Part shown: piece after piece, positions 21,877-28,235 of the stretch
Position numbering within the stretch: the stretch's first letter is position 1
Layout of the letters: each line of letters starts with the position of its first letter
Assembly (NCBI GenBank): GCA_050944055.1
Contig: JBMNQI010000030.1
Span: 1 to 28,235, forward strand
Direction: 5' to 3'
DNA from: JBMNQI01 sp050944055
GTDB lineage: Bacteria > Bacillota > Clostridia > Oscillospirales > Oscillospiraceae
Length of the DNA: 28,235 nucleotides
Notes under the pieces: generated by a model
Databases searched by the model: none
Told to the model about the DNA's origin: nothing
What the model saw: only the letters and a program-made list of their open reading frames with translations
Made by a program: the position numbers and the translations under genes

Positions 21877-23213
21877 TTTTGCGCCTCCTTCCTTGCAGCC
21901 TCGGCCTTCTTGTGGTCGGCCAGCTTCTGCTTTGCCATGCGGAAAGTATGGACAAGCGGGAGCCTTCCGGGGCAGATATACGCGCAGGAGCCGCATTCAA
22001 TACAGTCGTTTATTCCGCAAGCCTCAAGCTCGGAATACATATTTTTTGAGGCGTACAGGTTGAGTTTTACCGGCATGAGCCTGATCGGGCACACGCCGAC
22101 GCATTTTCCGCAGCGTATGCAGGTCGGGTCTTGATATACTCTGGATTCCTTTTCACCGAAGGCCAGAAGCGCGTTCGTGCTCTTGATGACGGGCACGCCG
22201 AGGTCAAACTGCGCAACGCCCATCATCGGGCCGCCCATCAGAATCTTGCGGGCCTCCTGCTTGAAGCCGCCGGCGGCCTCGAAAACGGCGGAAAGCGGCG
22301 TACCGAGGCGGACGTTAAGGTTTTTCGGTTCCGTGACGGCGCTGCCCGACACCGTGACTATTCGCCGTATAACAGGCGTGCCTCCATAAACGGCGCGGGC
22401 TACGGCGGCTGTAGTGTCGATATTGAACACAGCGCAGCCGACAGCCGCGGGCAGCCCCCCCGACGGGACCTCGCGCCCGGTGACGGACTGTATGAGCTGC
22501 TTTTCAGCCCCCTGCGGGTAACGCGTTTTGAGAGGGAGAACCGTAATATCGGCAGCGCCGCCGAGAGCCGCCTGCAGGGCTTCAATTGCGTCGGGCTTGT
22601 TCTTCTCGACGGCTATATACGCGCGGCTTAAGCCGAAAGACTTAATCAGCAGGCGGACTCCATCCAGTATCTCCTGCGTGTGCTCAAGCATAAGCCGGTG
22701 GTCGGAGGTTATGTACGGCTCGCATTCGGCGCCGTTGATTATTATCGTATCGACCTTGCCTATGCCGGAGCTTATTTTAAAATGCGTCGGGAAAGTCGCG
22801 CCACCGAGCCCGACAATACCGGCGGCCTTTACGACGTTAATAATCTCCTCGGGCGAAATGTCGTCTATTGAATTATATTGTTTTAATTCTTCCGCCGGAG
22901 TGTCCAGATGGTCGTTTTCGATAACGACGGACATGACCATAGAGCCGTTCGGGTGAAGGCGCGGCTCGACCGCTTTTACCGTGCCTGAAACGCTGGCATG
23001 CACCGGGGCGCTTATGGCCGAGGCCGCCTCGCCTATGGTCTGGCCCATTTTAACGCTGTCGCCTTTTTGCACCAAAACCTTACACGGAGCGCCTATGTGC
23101 ATGGACATCGGCAAAACGACTTCGTCCGGAGGGGGCAGAATCTCTATAGGCTTTTTGTTTGTGGCGGCCTTATGGTCGTCCGGATGCAGGCCGCCGAAAA
23201 ATCTGCGGGGCAT
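21873..23213 (-). CDS. rnfC: Rnf complex NADH/FMN-binding subunit RnfC
   Basis: Protein of 446 residues. The N-terminal PRRFFGGLHPDDHK and a barrel-sandwich domain with LVQKGDSVKMGQ precede the nucleotide-binding motif GIVGLGGATFPTH. Two [4Fe-4S] sets follow at about residues 362-372 (CIRCGKCVGVCP) and 401-411 (CIECGSCAYICP). RnfC is the peripheral subunit that hands electrons to NAD+. I chose ATG 23213 over a TTG five codons upstream; GGTGAT before it matches the 3' part of the anti-SD. It is the first gene of rnfCDGEAB. Confidence 0.94.
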   Translation of the reverse strand: MPRRFFGGLHPDDHKAATNKKPIEILPPPDEVVLPMSMHIGAPCKVLVQKGDSVKMGQTIGEAASAISAPVHASVSGTVKAVEPRLHPNGSMVMSVVIENDHLDTPAEELKQYNSIDDISPEEIINVVKAAGIVGLGGATFPTHFKISSGIGKVDTIIINGAECEPYITSDHRLMLEHTQEILDGVRLLIKSFGLSRAYIAVEKNKPDAIEALQAALGGAADITVLPLKTRYPQGAEKQLIQSVTGREVPSGGLPAAVGCAVFNIDTTAAVARAVYGGTPVIRRIVTVSGSAVTEPKNLNVRLGTPLSAVFEAAGGFKQEARKILMGGPMMGVAQFDLGVPVIKSTNALLAFGEKESRVYQDPTCIRCGKCVGVCPIRLMPVKLNLYASKNMYSELEACGINDCIECGSCAYICPGRLPLVHTFRMAKQKLADHKKAEAARKEAQK

Positions 23214-23294
23214 CAAATCACCAGCCAATTGTTAATTTTTGCAGGAATGCTATCGGGTTTTTGCATTAATCTGTGATACATTATAATGAAAGAG

Positions 23295-23324
23295 ATTATA
23301 TCATACGTTTTCGTCATATGTCTA
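23295..23324 (-). promoter_or_regulatory. Promoter of the rnfCDGEAB operon
   Basis: On the (-) strand, TAGACA (23324-23319) and TATAAT (23300-23295) are 18 bp apart, one mismatch from the -35 consensus and a perfect -10. Transcription would start near 23288, ~75 nt before rnfC. It diverges from the ilv promoter about 60 bp away. Confidence 0.65.
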
Positions 23325-23384
23325 CTAAGAATAATGTATAAGAACCAATTGCCTGAATTAGCTTTCTTTAGACAAATTTTTTGC

Positions 23385-23411
23385 TTGACAAAGAAGTATG
23401 GATTATATAAT
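23385..23411 (+). promoter_or_regulatory. Promoter of the ilv operon
   Basis: TTGACA at 23385-23390 and TATAAT at 23406-23411 are both perfect hexamers but only 15 bp apart; an alternative -10 TAATAT at 23408-23413 gives 17 bp. Transcription would start near 23418, about 35 nt before the T-box stem I. Confidence 0.7.
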
Positions 23412-23451
23412 ATATGGGGTAATTTAAATAATTTGAAAAGCAAAATGCAAT

Positions 23452-23693
23452 GATATGGAAAAGTAGGTTCGCGGCTTTGCGCAGAGAGGGGACGGCGGGT
23501 GTAAGCTCCCCGTAGGCAGCGTTCCGAACGTCGCCATGGAGCAGCGGGCTGAATTTAGTAGGCTTCGCCGGAGGCTCACCGTTATCAGGAGACTCCCATT
23601 GCAAAAGCAGTGGGGCTGAGAGCGCTATATGCGAATTTGGGTGGTACCGCGGAGTTGTCTTCGTCCCGAGTTTTGGGGCGAGGGCGTTTTTTT
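23452..23693 (+). promoter_or_regulatory. T-box leader of the ilv operon, probable Val (GUC) specifier
   Basis: The signature TGGGTGGTACCGCGG (23638-23652) is the conserved T-box that binds the uncharged tRNA acceptor end. Stem I starts with ATGG 23455-23458 paired to CCAT 23534-23537, and GTTCG 23467-23471 paired to CGAAC 23525-23529. The loop between holds the S-turn AGTA (23462-23465) opposite GTCG, placing GTC (Val) at 23530-23532 as specifier. The distal AGAGAGGGGA and loop GGTGTAAG are typical. Stem III is CCCATTGC 23595-23602 with GCAGTGGG 23607-23614. Uncharged tRNA-Val should favour antitermination and ilv expression. Confidence 0.88.
23657..23693 (+). terminator. Regulated terminator of the ilv T-box
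   Basis: GTCTTCGTCCC (23657-23667) pairs with GGGGCGAGGGC (23675-23685), including some G-U pairs, around a 7-nt loop, and seven T residues follow at 23687-23693. The 5' arm ends in CGTCCC, which in T-box RNAs pairs instead with the T-box sequence to form the antiterminator. Confidence 0.9.
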
Positions 23694-23755
23694 ACGCTGA
23701 AGCGCGGCGTACAGCGTCTGCGCGGTGCGTAGAATGCGTAATAGGAGGTAAATGA

Positions 23756-25453
23756 ATGAAGGTCACGCAAATCATGATGGAATGCCTGCTGGAACAGGGA
23801 GTTGATACTGTTTTCGGCTATCCGGGAGGCACGATACTCAACGTCTACGACGAGCTGTACAGGTATAGCGATAAAATCAGGCACATACTTACGGCTCACG
23901 AGCAGGGCGCGTCCCACGCCGCCGACGGCTACGCGCGCAGCACGGGAAAGGTAGGCGTCTGCTTTGCCACCTCCGGCCCGGGAGCGACGAATCTTACGAC
24001 GGGTATAGCCACCGCATATATGGATTCCTCGCCCGTAGTATTCATAACCTGCAACGTCGCGCAGAGCCTCATAGGCAAGGACTCCTTCCAGGAAGTGGAC
24101 ATTACAGGCATTACAATGCCCATTACAAAGACGAACTACCTTGTGCGCGACCCTTACAAGATAGCCGATATTATGCGCGAAGCCTTCGCGATCGCCGCTT
24201 CGGGCAGGCCCGGCCCGGTGATGATAGATATACCGAAGGACATTACCGCGATGGACGTACCGTTTGAACCGAGGGCGAAGAAGGAGCATTTCAAGCACGG
24301 GCGCCTTTCGGCATTCATAAAAGGCGGGACACACGGCTTTCGCCTGCGCGAACCAAACGGCGAGGATATAGATATACTGATAAACATGATACAGGAGGCC
24401 GAGCGGCCGATGATAATCGCCGGCGGCGGCATAATACTCGCTAACGCGGGCAAAGAGTTCCGCGAATTTGCCGAGAGGATTGACACACCGGTCGCCACGA
24501 CCTTAATGGGAATAGGCTCGATACCCGCTGACCATCCGCTTTGCACCGGCATGATTGGCATGCACGGCACGGTGGCGTCCAACCGCATGTGCGCGGCATC
24601 CGACCTTATCGTCGCAATCGGCACGCGCTTTTCCGACCGCGTCGCAAGCAATACGGAAAGCTTCGGCAAGGGCGCGAAAATCGTCCACATCGATATTGAC
24701 CGCGCAGAAATAGACAAGAACGTAATTTCCGACCACCACATTACGGGCGACGCGAAAAGAGTGCTTGAGATTCTCAATTCAAAGGTGCCCGAGATAAAAA
24801 GAGAGCGCTGGAGAGCGGAAGTCGACGCCATGCGCGCAAATTCGGCCGACTCAGGCTCGGGCGGGATGCAGCCGAAAGACATCCTGCAGGCGATCTGGGA
24901 CGGGACGGGCGGCCAGGCAATAATAACAACCGACGTCGGACAGCATCAAATGTGGAGCTGCCAGCATTTCAACTACCAGTACCCCCGCCAGCTCATAACC
25001 TCAGGCGGCTTCGGCACGATGGGCTTCGGGCTTGGCGCAGCCATGGGCAGCAAGCTGGGCAATCCCGATAAGACGGTAGTGCTCACGACGGGGGACGGCT
25101 GCTTCAGGATGAACTGCAACGAGCTGGCAACTATAGAGCACTATAACATTCCTGTGATTATAGTCGTCTTCAACAACGGCGCGCTCGGGATGGTGCGCCA
25201 GTGGCAGACGCTTATGTATGGACGCCGCTATTCCTCGACAACGCTCGACCGCGGCCCCGACTTTGTAAAGCTCGCCGGGGCTTACGGCATAAGCGGCGCC
25301 CGGGCCGAAAACATAGATGAGTTTAAAGCCGAGTTTGAACGCGCTGTAAAGTCCGGAAAGCCCGCGGTTATAGACTGCAAGCTGGACATAGACGAGCTTG
25401 TCCGCCCCATGGTGCCGGGCGGCAAGCCTATAACGGGCTTTATCATAGAATAA
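23756..25453 (+). CDS. ilvB: Acetolactate synthase, large (catalytic) subunit
   Basis: Protein of 565 residues of the thiamine diphosphate (ThDP) family. The catalytic glutamate E49 is in HEQGASHAADGY; the ThDP/Mg motif runs from GDG (446-448) through NELAT to the NN pair at ~473. FATSGPGATNL and FGYPGG are family blocks, and the FAD-binding middle domain lies between. It joins two pyruvates (or pyruvate and 2-oxobutyrate), the first common step to valine, leucine and isoleucine. SD TAGGAGG precedes the ATG. The regulatory subunit follows, which marks it as the biosynthetic rather than the catabolic enzyme. Confidence 0.96.
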   Translation: MKVTQIMMECLLEQGVDTVFGYPGGTILNVYDELYRYSDKIRHILTAHEQGASHAADGYARSTGKVGVCFATSGPGATNLTTGIATAYMDSSPVVFITCNVAQSLIGKDSFQEVDITGITMPITKTNYLVRDPYKIADIMREAFAIAASGRPGPVMIDIPKDITAMDVPFEPRAKKEHFKHGRLSAFIKGGTHGFRLREPNGEDIDILINMIQEAERPMIIAGGGIILANAGKEFREFAERIDTPVATTLMGIGSIPADHPLCTGMIGMHGTVASNRMCAASDLIVAIGTRFSDRVASNTESFGKGAKIVHIDIDRAEIDKNVISDHHITGDAKRVLEILNSKVPEIKRERWRAEVDAMRANSADSGSGGMQPKDILQAIWDGTGGQAIITTDVGQHQMWSCQHFNYQYPRQLITSGGFGTMGFGLGAAMGSKLGNPDKTVVLTTGDGCFRMNCNELATIEHYNIPVIIVVFNNGALGMVRQWQTLMYGRRYSSTTLDRGPDFVKLAGAYGISGARAENIDEFKAEFERAVKSGKPAVIDCKLDIDELVRPMVPGGKPITGFIIE

Positions 25454-25561
25454 AGTCTTGCCGGCCGCTAAGGCCGGAATGTTGTCAGGCTGCGAAGCCA
25501 CGCGGAAATCAGGCGTTTCGGTTGGCGTGACCGGAGCGCGGCGGCTAAAGGAGGAAGGAAA
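25454..25561 (+). other. Structured ilvB-ilvN spacer
   Basis: Three hairpins fill this 108-nt gap: CCGGCC 25461-25466 with GGCCGG 25472-25477; GGCT 25488-25491 with AGCC 25496-25499 closed by a GCGA (GNRA) tetraloop; and CGGT 25519-25522 with ACCG 25530-25533. The ilvN SD AAAGGAGGAAGG comes after. There is no T-run. It may set the large:small subunit ratio by processing or translation control. Confidence 0.45.
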
Positions 25562-26104
25562 ATGAGTAAAAACACATTGTCAATTCTCGTGGAGAACGAG
25601 GCCGGCGTCCTCTCTCAGGTGACGCGCCTATTCGCCCGCAAGGGCTATAATATTGACAGTCTTGCGGTAGGAACTACGGACAACCCGAGGATTTCCCGCA
25701 TCACGGTCGTCGTGGAGGGCGACGATTACAGCGTCAGGCAGATTACGAACCAGGTGAAAAAGCTGCTCAGCGTAATCTCCGTGCGGATTATATCGCCGGA
25801 AAACATGGTGTCGCGCGAACTGGCGCTCGTTAAGGTTAAGGCCGACACTAAGGACACGCGGGACGAAATTATTCAGATAGTCAACGTATTCAGGGCAAAA
25901 ACCGTTGACATGAGCAAGGATTCGCTTACAATAGAGTCCACAGGCAACGAGGATAAGATAAACGCAATTATCGGCCTTCTGTCCGACTTCGGCATAATTG
26001 AGATTTGCCGGACCGGGATTGTCGCTCTTGAAAGAGGACGGACTAATATGAACGAATCGACTAAAGAAAGAGAGGAATACGACTATGGCAAAAATGTATT
26101 ATGA
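25562..26104 (+). CDS. ilvN: Acetolactate synthase, small (regulatory) subunit
   Basis: Protein of 180 residues. The N-terminal ACT domain (~5-75) has LSILVENEAGVLSQVTRLFARKGYNI-type sequence followed by GDDYSVRQITNQVKKLL. The second domain ends with IEICRTGIVALERG at ~150-163, where many IlvN proteins stop. About 17 further, very hydrophilic residues (NMNESTKEREEYDYGKNVL) overrun the start of ilvC by 20 nt. The subunit activates IlvB and gives feedback inhibition by valine. The name ilvH is used for the same family. Confidence 0.95.
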   Translation: MSKNTLSILVENEAGVLSQVTRLFARKGYNIDSLAVGTTDNPRISRITVVVEGDDYSVRQITNQVKKLLSVISVRIISPENMVSRELALVKVKADTKDTRDEIIQIVNVFRAKTVDMSKDSLTIESTGNEDKINAIIGLLSDFGIIEICRTGIVALERGRTNMNESTKEREEYDYGKNVL

Positions 26105-27104
26105 AAAGGACTGCGATCTCGGGCACCTCAAGGGCAAAAGAATAGCGATTGTCGGCTACGGCTCCCAGGGCCACGCCCACGCGCTGAACCTGCGCGATTC
26201 AGGCTGCGACGTTATAGTAGGCCTGTATAAGGGCGGCAAGAGCTGGCCGGTCGCCGAGAAGGACGGGTTTAATGTCATGACCGTGGCAGAGGCCACGAAG
26301 GCGGCGGATATTATAATGATTCTCATTAACGATGAGAAGCAGGCCGACATGTATAAAAAGGACATCGCTCCAAACCTCACCTCAGGCAAGGCGATAGCGT
26401 TTGCCCACGGATTTAATATTCGCTTCCAGCAGATAGTTCCTCCGGAGGACGTCGACGTCTTTATGGTCGCGCCCAAGGGCCCCGGCCATACGGTCCGCAG
26501 CCAGTATGTGTCCGGAAAGGGAGTGCCCTGCCTTATCGCCGTCCACCAGAACGCAACCGGCAACGCATACAGGATAGCCCTGGCCTATGTCGCCGGCATC
26601 GGCGGCGCCCGCGCGGGGGTTATGGAGACTACGTTCAGCGACGAGACGGAGACGGACCTCTTCGGCGAGCAGGCTGTCCTCTGCGGCGGAGTCGTCGAGC
26701 TTATGAAGCTCGGATTTGAAACTCTGGTCGAAGCGGGATACGAGCCCGAGAACGCCTATTTCGAGTGCGTACACGAGATGAAGCTCATAATAGACCTGAT
26801 AAATAAGGGCGGCGTGGCGATGATGAATTACTCCATCTCGGATACGGCCGAATACGGCGAGTATGTTTCCGGCTCGCGCGTCCTGCCTTATGAGGAGACA
26901 AAAAAGAACATGAAGGCTGTGCTCACCGATATCCAAAACGGAAAGTTTGCAGGGCAGTGGATAGCAGAGAACAGGAACGGCCGAACCTTCTTTAATTCAT
27001 GCAGGGCGGCGCTTTCCAAGCACCCGATGGAGGTCGTCGGCGCCGAGCTCCGCAAGAACATGCTCTGGGGCGACGATACGGACCCGGACACCGCCAGCAG
27101 CTAA
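26085..27104 (+). CDS. ilvC: Ketol-acid reductoisomerase, class I
   Basis: Protein of 339 residues, the short class I form. The Rossmann motif is GYGSQGHAHALNLRDSG (~24-40), followed by the cofactor-specificity loop LYKGGKSW (47-54). The active site has H109 (FAHGFNI), D191 and E195 (TDLFGEQ), and E227/E231 (FECVHE). It isomerises and reduces acetolactate to dihydroxyisovalerate with two Mg2+. The start at 26085 lies inside ilvN, preceded by GAGAGG 9 nt upstream, so coupling is likely; ATG 26094 is a less likely alternative. Confidence 0.96.
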   Translation: MAKMYYEKDCDLGHLKGKRIAIVGYGSQGHAHALNLRDSGCDVIVGLYKGGKSWPVAEKDGFNVMTVAEATKAADIIMILINDEKQADMYKKDIAPNLTSGKAIAFAHGFNIRFQQIVPPEDVDVFMVAPKGPGHTVRSQYVSGKGVPCLIAVHQNATGNAYRIALAYVAGIGGARAGVMETTFSDETETDLFGEQAVLCGGVVELMKLGFETLVEAGYEPENAYFECVHEMKLIIDLINKGGVAMMNYSISDTAEYGEYVSGSRVLPYEETKKNMKAVLTDIQNGKFAGQWIAENRNGRTFFNSCRAALSKHPMEVVGAELRKNMLWGDDTDPDTASS

Positions 27105-27184
27105 TACAACCTCAAAACAGGGACGACCAACGCCAGCAGGCTCCGGCCGCCCTTCTTTTTAAACCCGCTCAAAGGAGGATTAAT

Positions 27185-28235
27185 ATGAATTCGCATAAAG
27201 TAACCCAAGGGGTGGAGCGCGCGCCGCACCGCAGCCTTTTTAAATCCATGGGATATACGGACGAGGAGCTTTCGCGCCCTCTGATAGGCGTGGCCAATTC
27301 GTTCAACGAGATAATTCCGGGCCATATACACTTAAATACGATTGCCGAGGCCGTTAAGGCCGGCATACGCATGGCGGGGGGCACTCCCGTTGAATTCGGA
27401 GTCATCGGTGTCTGCGACGGCATAGCGATGAACCACGAAGGCATGAAGTATTCGCTCGCCTCCCGCGAGCTTATTGCCGATTCCTGCGAGACTATGGCCA
27501 TGGCGCACGCGTTCGACGGTATGGTTTTTATACCCAACTGCGACAAGATCGTTCCCGGCATGCTGATGGCGGCTATGCGCCTGAATATCCCGTCCATCTT
27601 CGTTTCGGGTGGGCCCATGCTTTCAATTACGCACAATGATCGGGCTCTGGACCTCAATTCCTGCTTTGAGGCCATCGGCGCTTATAAGGCCGGGAAGCTC
27701 GACGAGGCCGGGCTTCACGAGATTGAAGATAACGCCTGCCCGGGCTGCGGCTCCTGCTCCGGCATGTTTACCGCCAACTCGATGAACTGCCTGACGGAGG
27801 TCATGGGCATGGCCCTGCCGGGCAACGGGACAATACCGGCGGTGTACTCGGGAAGGATAAGGCTCGCGAAGGAGACGGGCATGAAAATAGTCGAGCTTGT
27901 TAATAAGGACATAAAGCCTTCCGATATAGTTACGGCGGATACGCTGCGAAACTGCATAACGGCGGAGATGGCAATAGGCTGCTCGTCCAATTCGGTTTTG
28001 CACCTGAAGGCAATCGCCAACGAGCTGGGGCTGATGCTCGACCTGAGGGATTTCAACACAATTTCCGAGCAAGTGCACAACCTCTGCCGCCTGGCTCCCG
28101 CGGGCGAACACCACGTTCAGGACCTGCATTTCGCGGGCGGTATACAGGCATTGCTGGCAGAACTGTCAAGCCATGGTTTAATATGCAAAAATGTCATAAC
28201 TGCAACGGGAAAAACACTGTTTGAGAATATTGCAA
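27185..28235 (+). CDS. ilvD: Dihydroxyacid dehydratase (3' truncated by window end)
   Basis: The first 350 codons are present and open to the edge; the full protein is usually ~550-570 residues. Conserved blocks: PLIGVANSFNEIIPGHIHL, VCDGIAMNHEGMKYSL (C77), IPNCDKIVPGMLMA (C119), NACPGCGSCSGMFTANSMNC (C185, C188, C191) and GCSSNSVLHL. The PGHIHL segment, as in E. coli IlvD, lacks the extra cysteine of the air-stable [2Fe-2S] class, pointing to an oxygen-sensitive [4Fe-4S] enzyme. It makes the 2-keto acids for valine and isoleucine. SD AAAGGAGGA precedes ATG 27185; an 80-nt gap follows ilvC. Confidence 0.95.
   Translation, partial: MNSHKVTQGVERAPHRSLFKSMGYTDEELSRPLIGVANSFNEIIPGHIHLNTIAEAVKAGIRMAGGTPVEFGVIGVCDGIAMNHEGMKYSLASRELIADSCETMAMAHAFDGMVFIPNCDKIVPGMLMAAMRLNIPSIFVSGGPMLSITHNDRALDLNSCFEAIGAYKAGKLDEAGLHEIEDNACPGCGSCSGMFTANSMNCLTEVMGMALPGNGTIPAVYSGRIRLAKETGMKIVELVNKDIKPSDIVTADTLRNCITAEMAIGCSSNSVLHLKAIANELGLMLDLRDFNTISEQVHNLCRLAPAGEHHVQDLHFAGGIQALLAELSSHGLICKNVITATGKTLFENIA

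Noticed and set aside
21877..21996. 40-residue N-terminal extension of RnfD
   Set aside because: It overlaps rnfC and has no family similarity; ATG 21876 has an SD and ATGA overlap.
27623..28129. Long open frame on the (-) strand opposite ilvD, and similar long antisense frames over rplE, rpsC and ilvB
   Set aside because: They lie fully opposite genes with strong family matches, have no SD or recognisable domains, and reflect codon bias in GC-rich DNA.
1..28235. CRISPR arrays, tRNA or rRNA genes, prophage or transposase genes
   Set aside because: No regularly spaced repeats, no tRNA cloverleaf or rRNA sequence, and no mobile-element proteins were recognised on either strand.

Overview
The window looks like chromosomal DNA from an anaerobic member of the Clostridia (Firmicutes/Bacillota). 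The clues are the complete S10-spc-alpha gene order including map, a KOW protein gene and infA; Firmicutes-style strong Shine-Dalgarno sequences; a type-Z (zinc) S14; an Rnf complex in CDGEAB order; a tetrahydrofolate riboswitch before folT; and a T-box leader before ilv genes. The DNA is fairly GC-rich but uses ATA and AGG codons freely. Genus cannot be assigned by reading alone.

Layout. (1) 1-1135: a two-gene sdpR-sdpI-like operon with a consensus promoter bracketed by two copies of a palindromic operator. (2) 1136-1626: a gene-free stretch with hairpins, a strong promoter (1336-1364) and a ~255-nt leader with an intrinsic terminator/attenuator before rpsJ. (3) 1627-17322: one long (+) strand ribosomal superoperon: rpsJ rplC rplD rplW rplB rpsS rplV rpsC rplP rpmC rpsQ rplN rplX rplE rpsN rpsH rplF rplR rpsE rpmD rplO secY adk map, KOW gene, infA rpmJ rpsM rpsK rpsD rpoA rplQ. 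A terminator and a perfect 21-bp inverted repeat follow. (4) 17529-23213, (-) strand: rnfCDGEAB and then folT, which has its own THF riboswitch and a hairpin that can hide its ribosome binding site. (5) 23385-28235 (+): promoter, T-box leader with a probable valine GUC specifier, then ilvB, ilvN, ilvC and a truncated ilvD (cut by the window end).

How the genes work together. Region 3 makes most of the ribosome, the core of the Sec channel, an RNA polymerase subunit and early translation factors. Rnf couples ferredoxin:NAD+ electron transfer to an ion gradient, FolT imports folate, and IlvBNCD make branched-chain amino acids under tRNA control. No whole new system is evident. The most notable non-coding items are the THF riboswitch/anti-SD arrangement, the valine-type T-box, the S10 leader attenuator, structured spacers inside otherwise tightly packed operons, and the 21-bp inverted repeat. 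In protein, the most notable item is a ~75-residue Arg/Gly-rich tail on S3. All calls come from reading the sequence; no database search or folding program was run.
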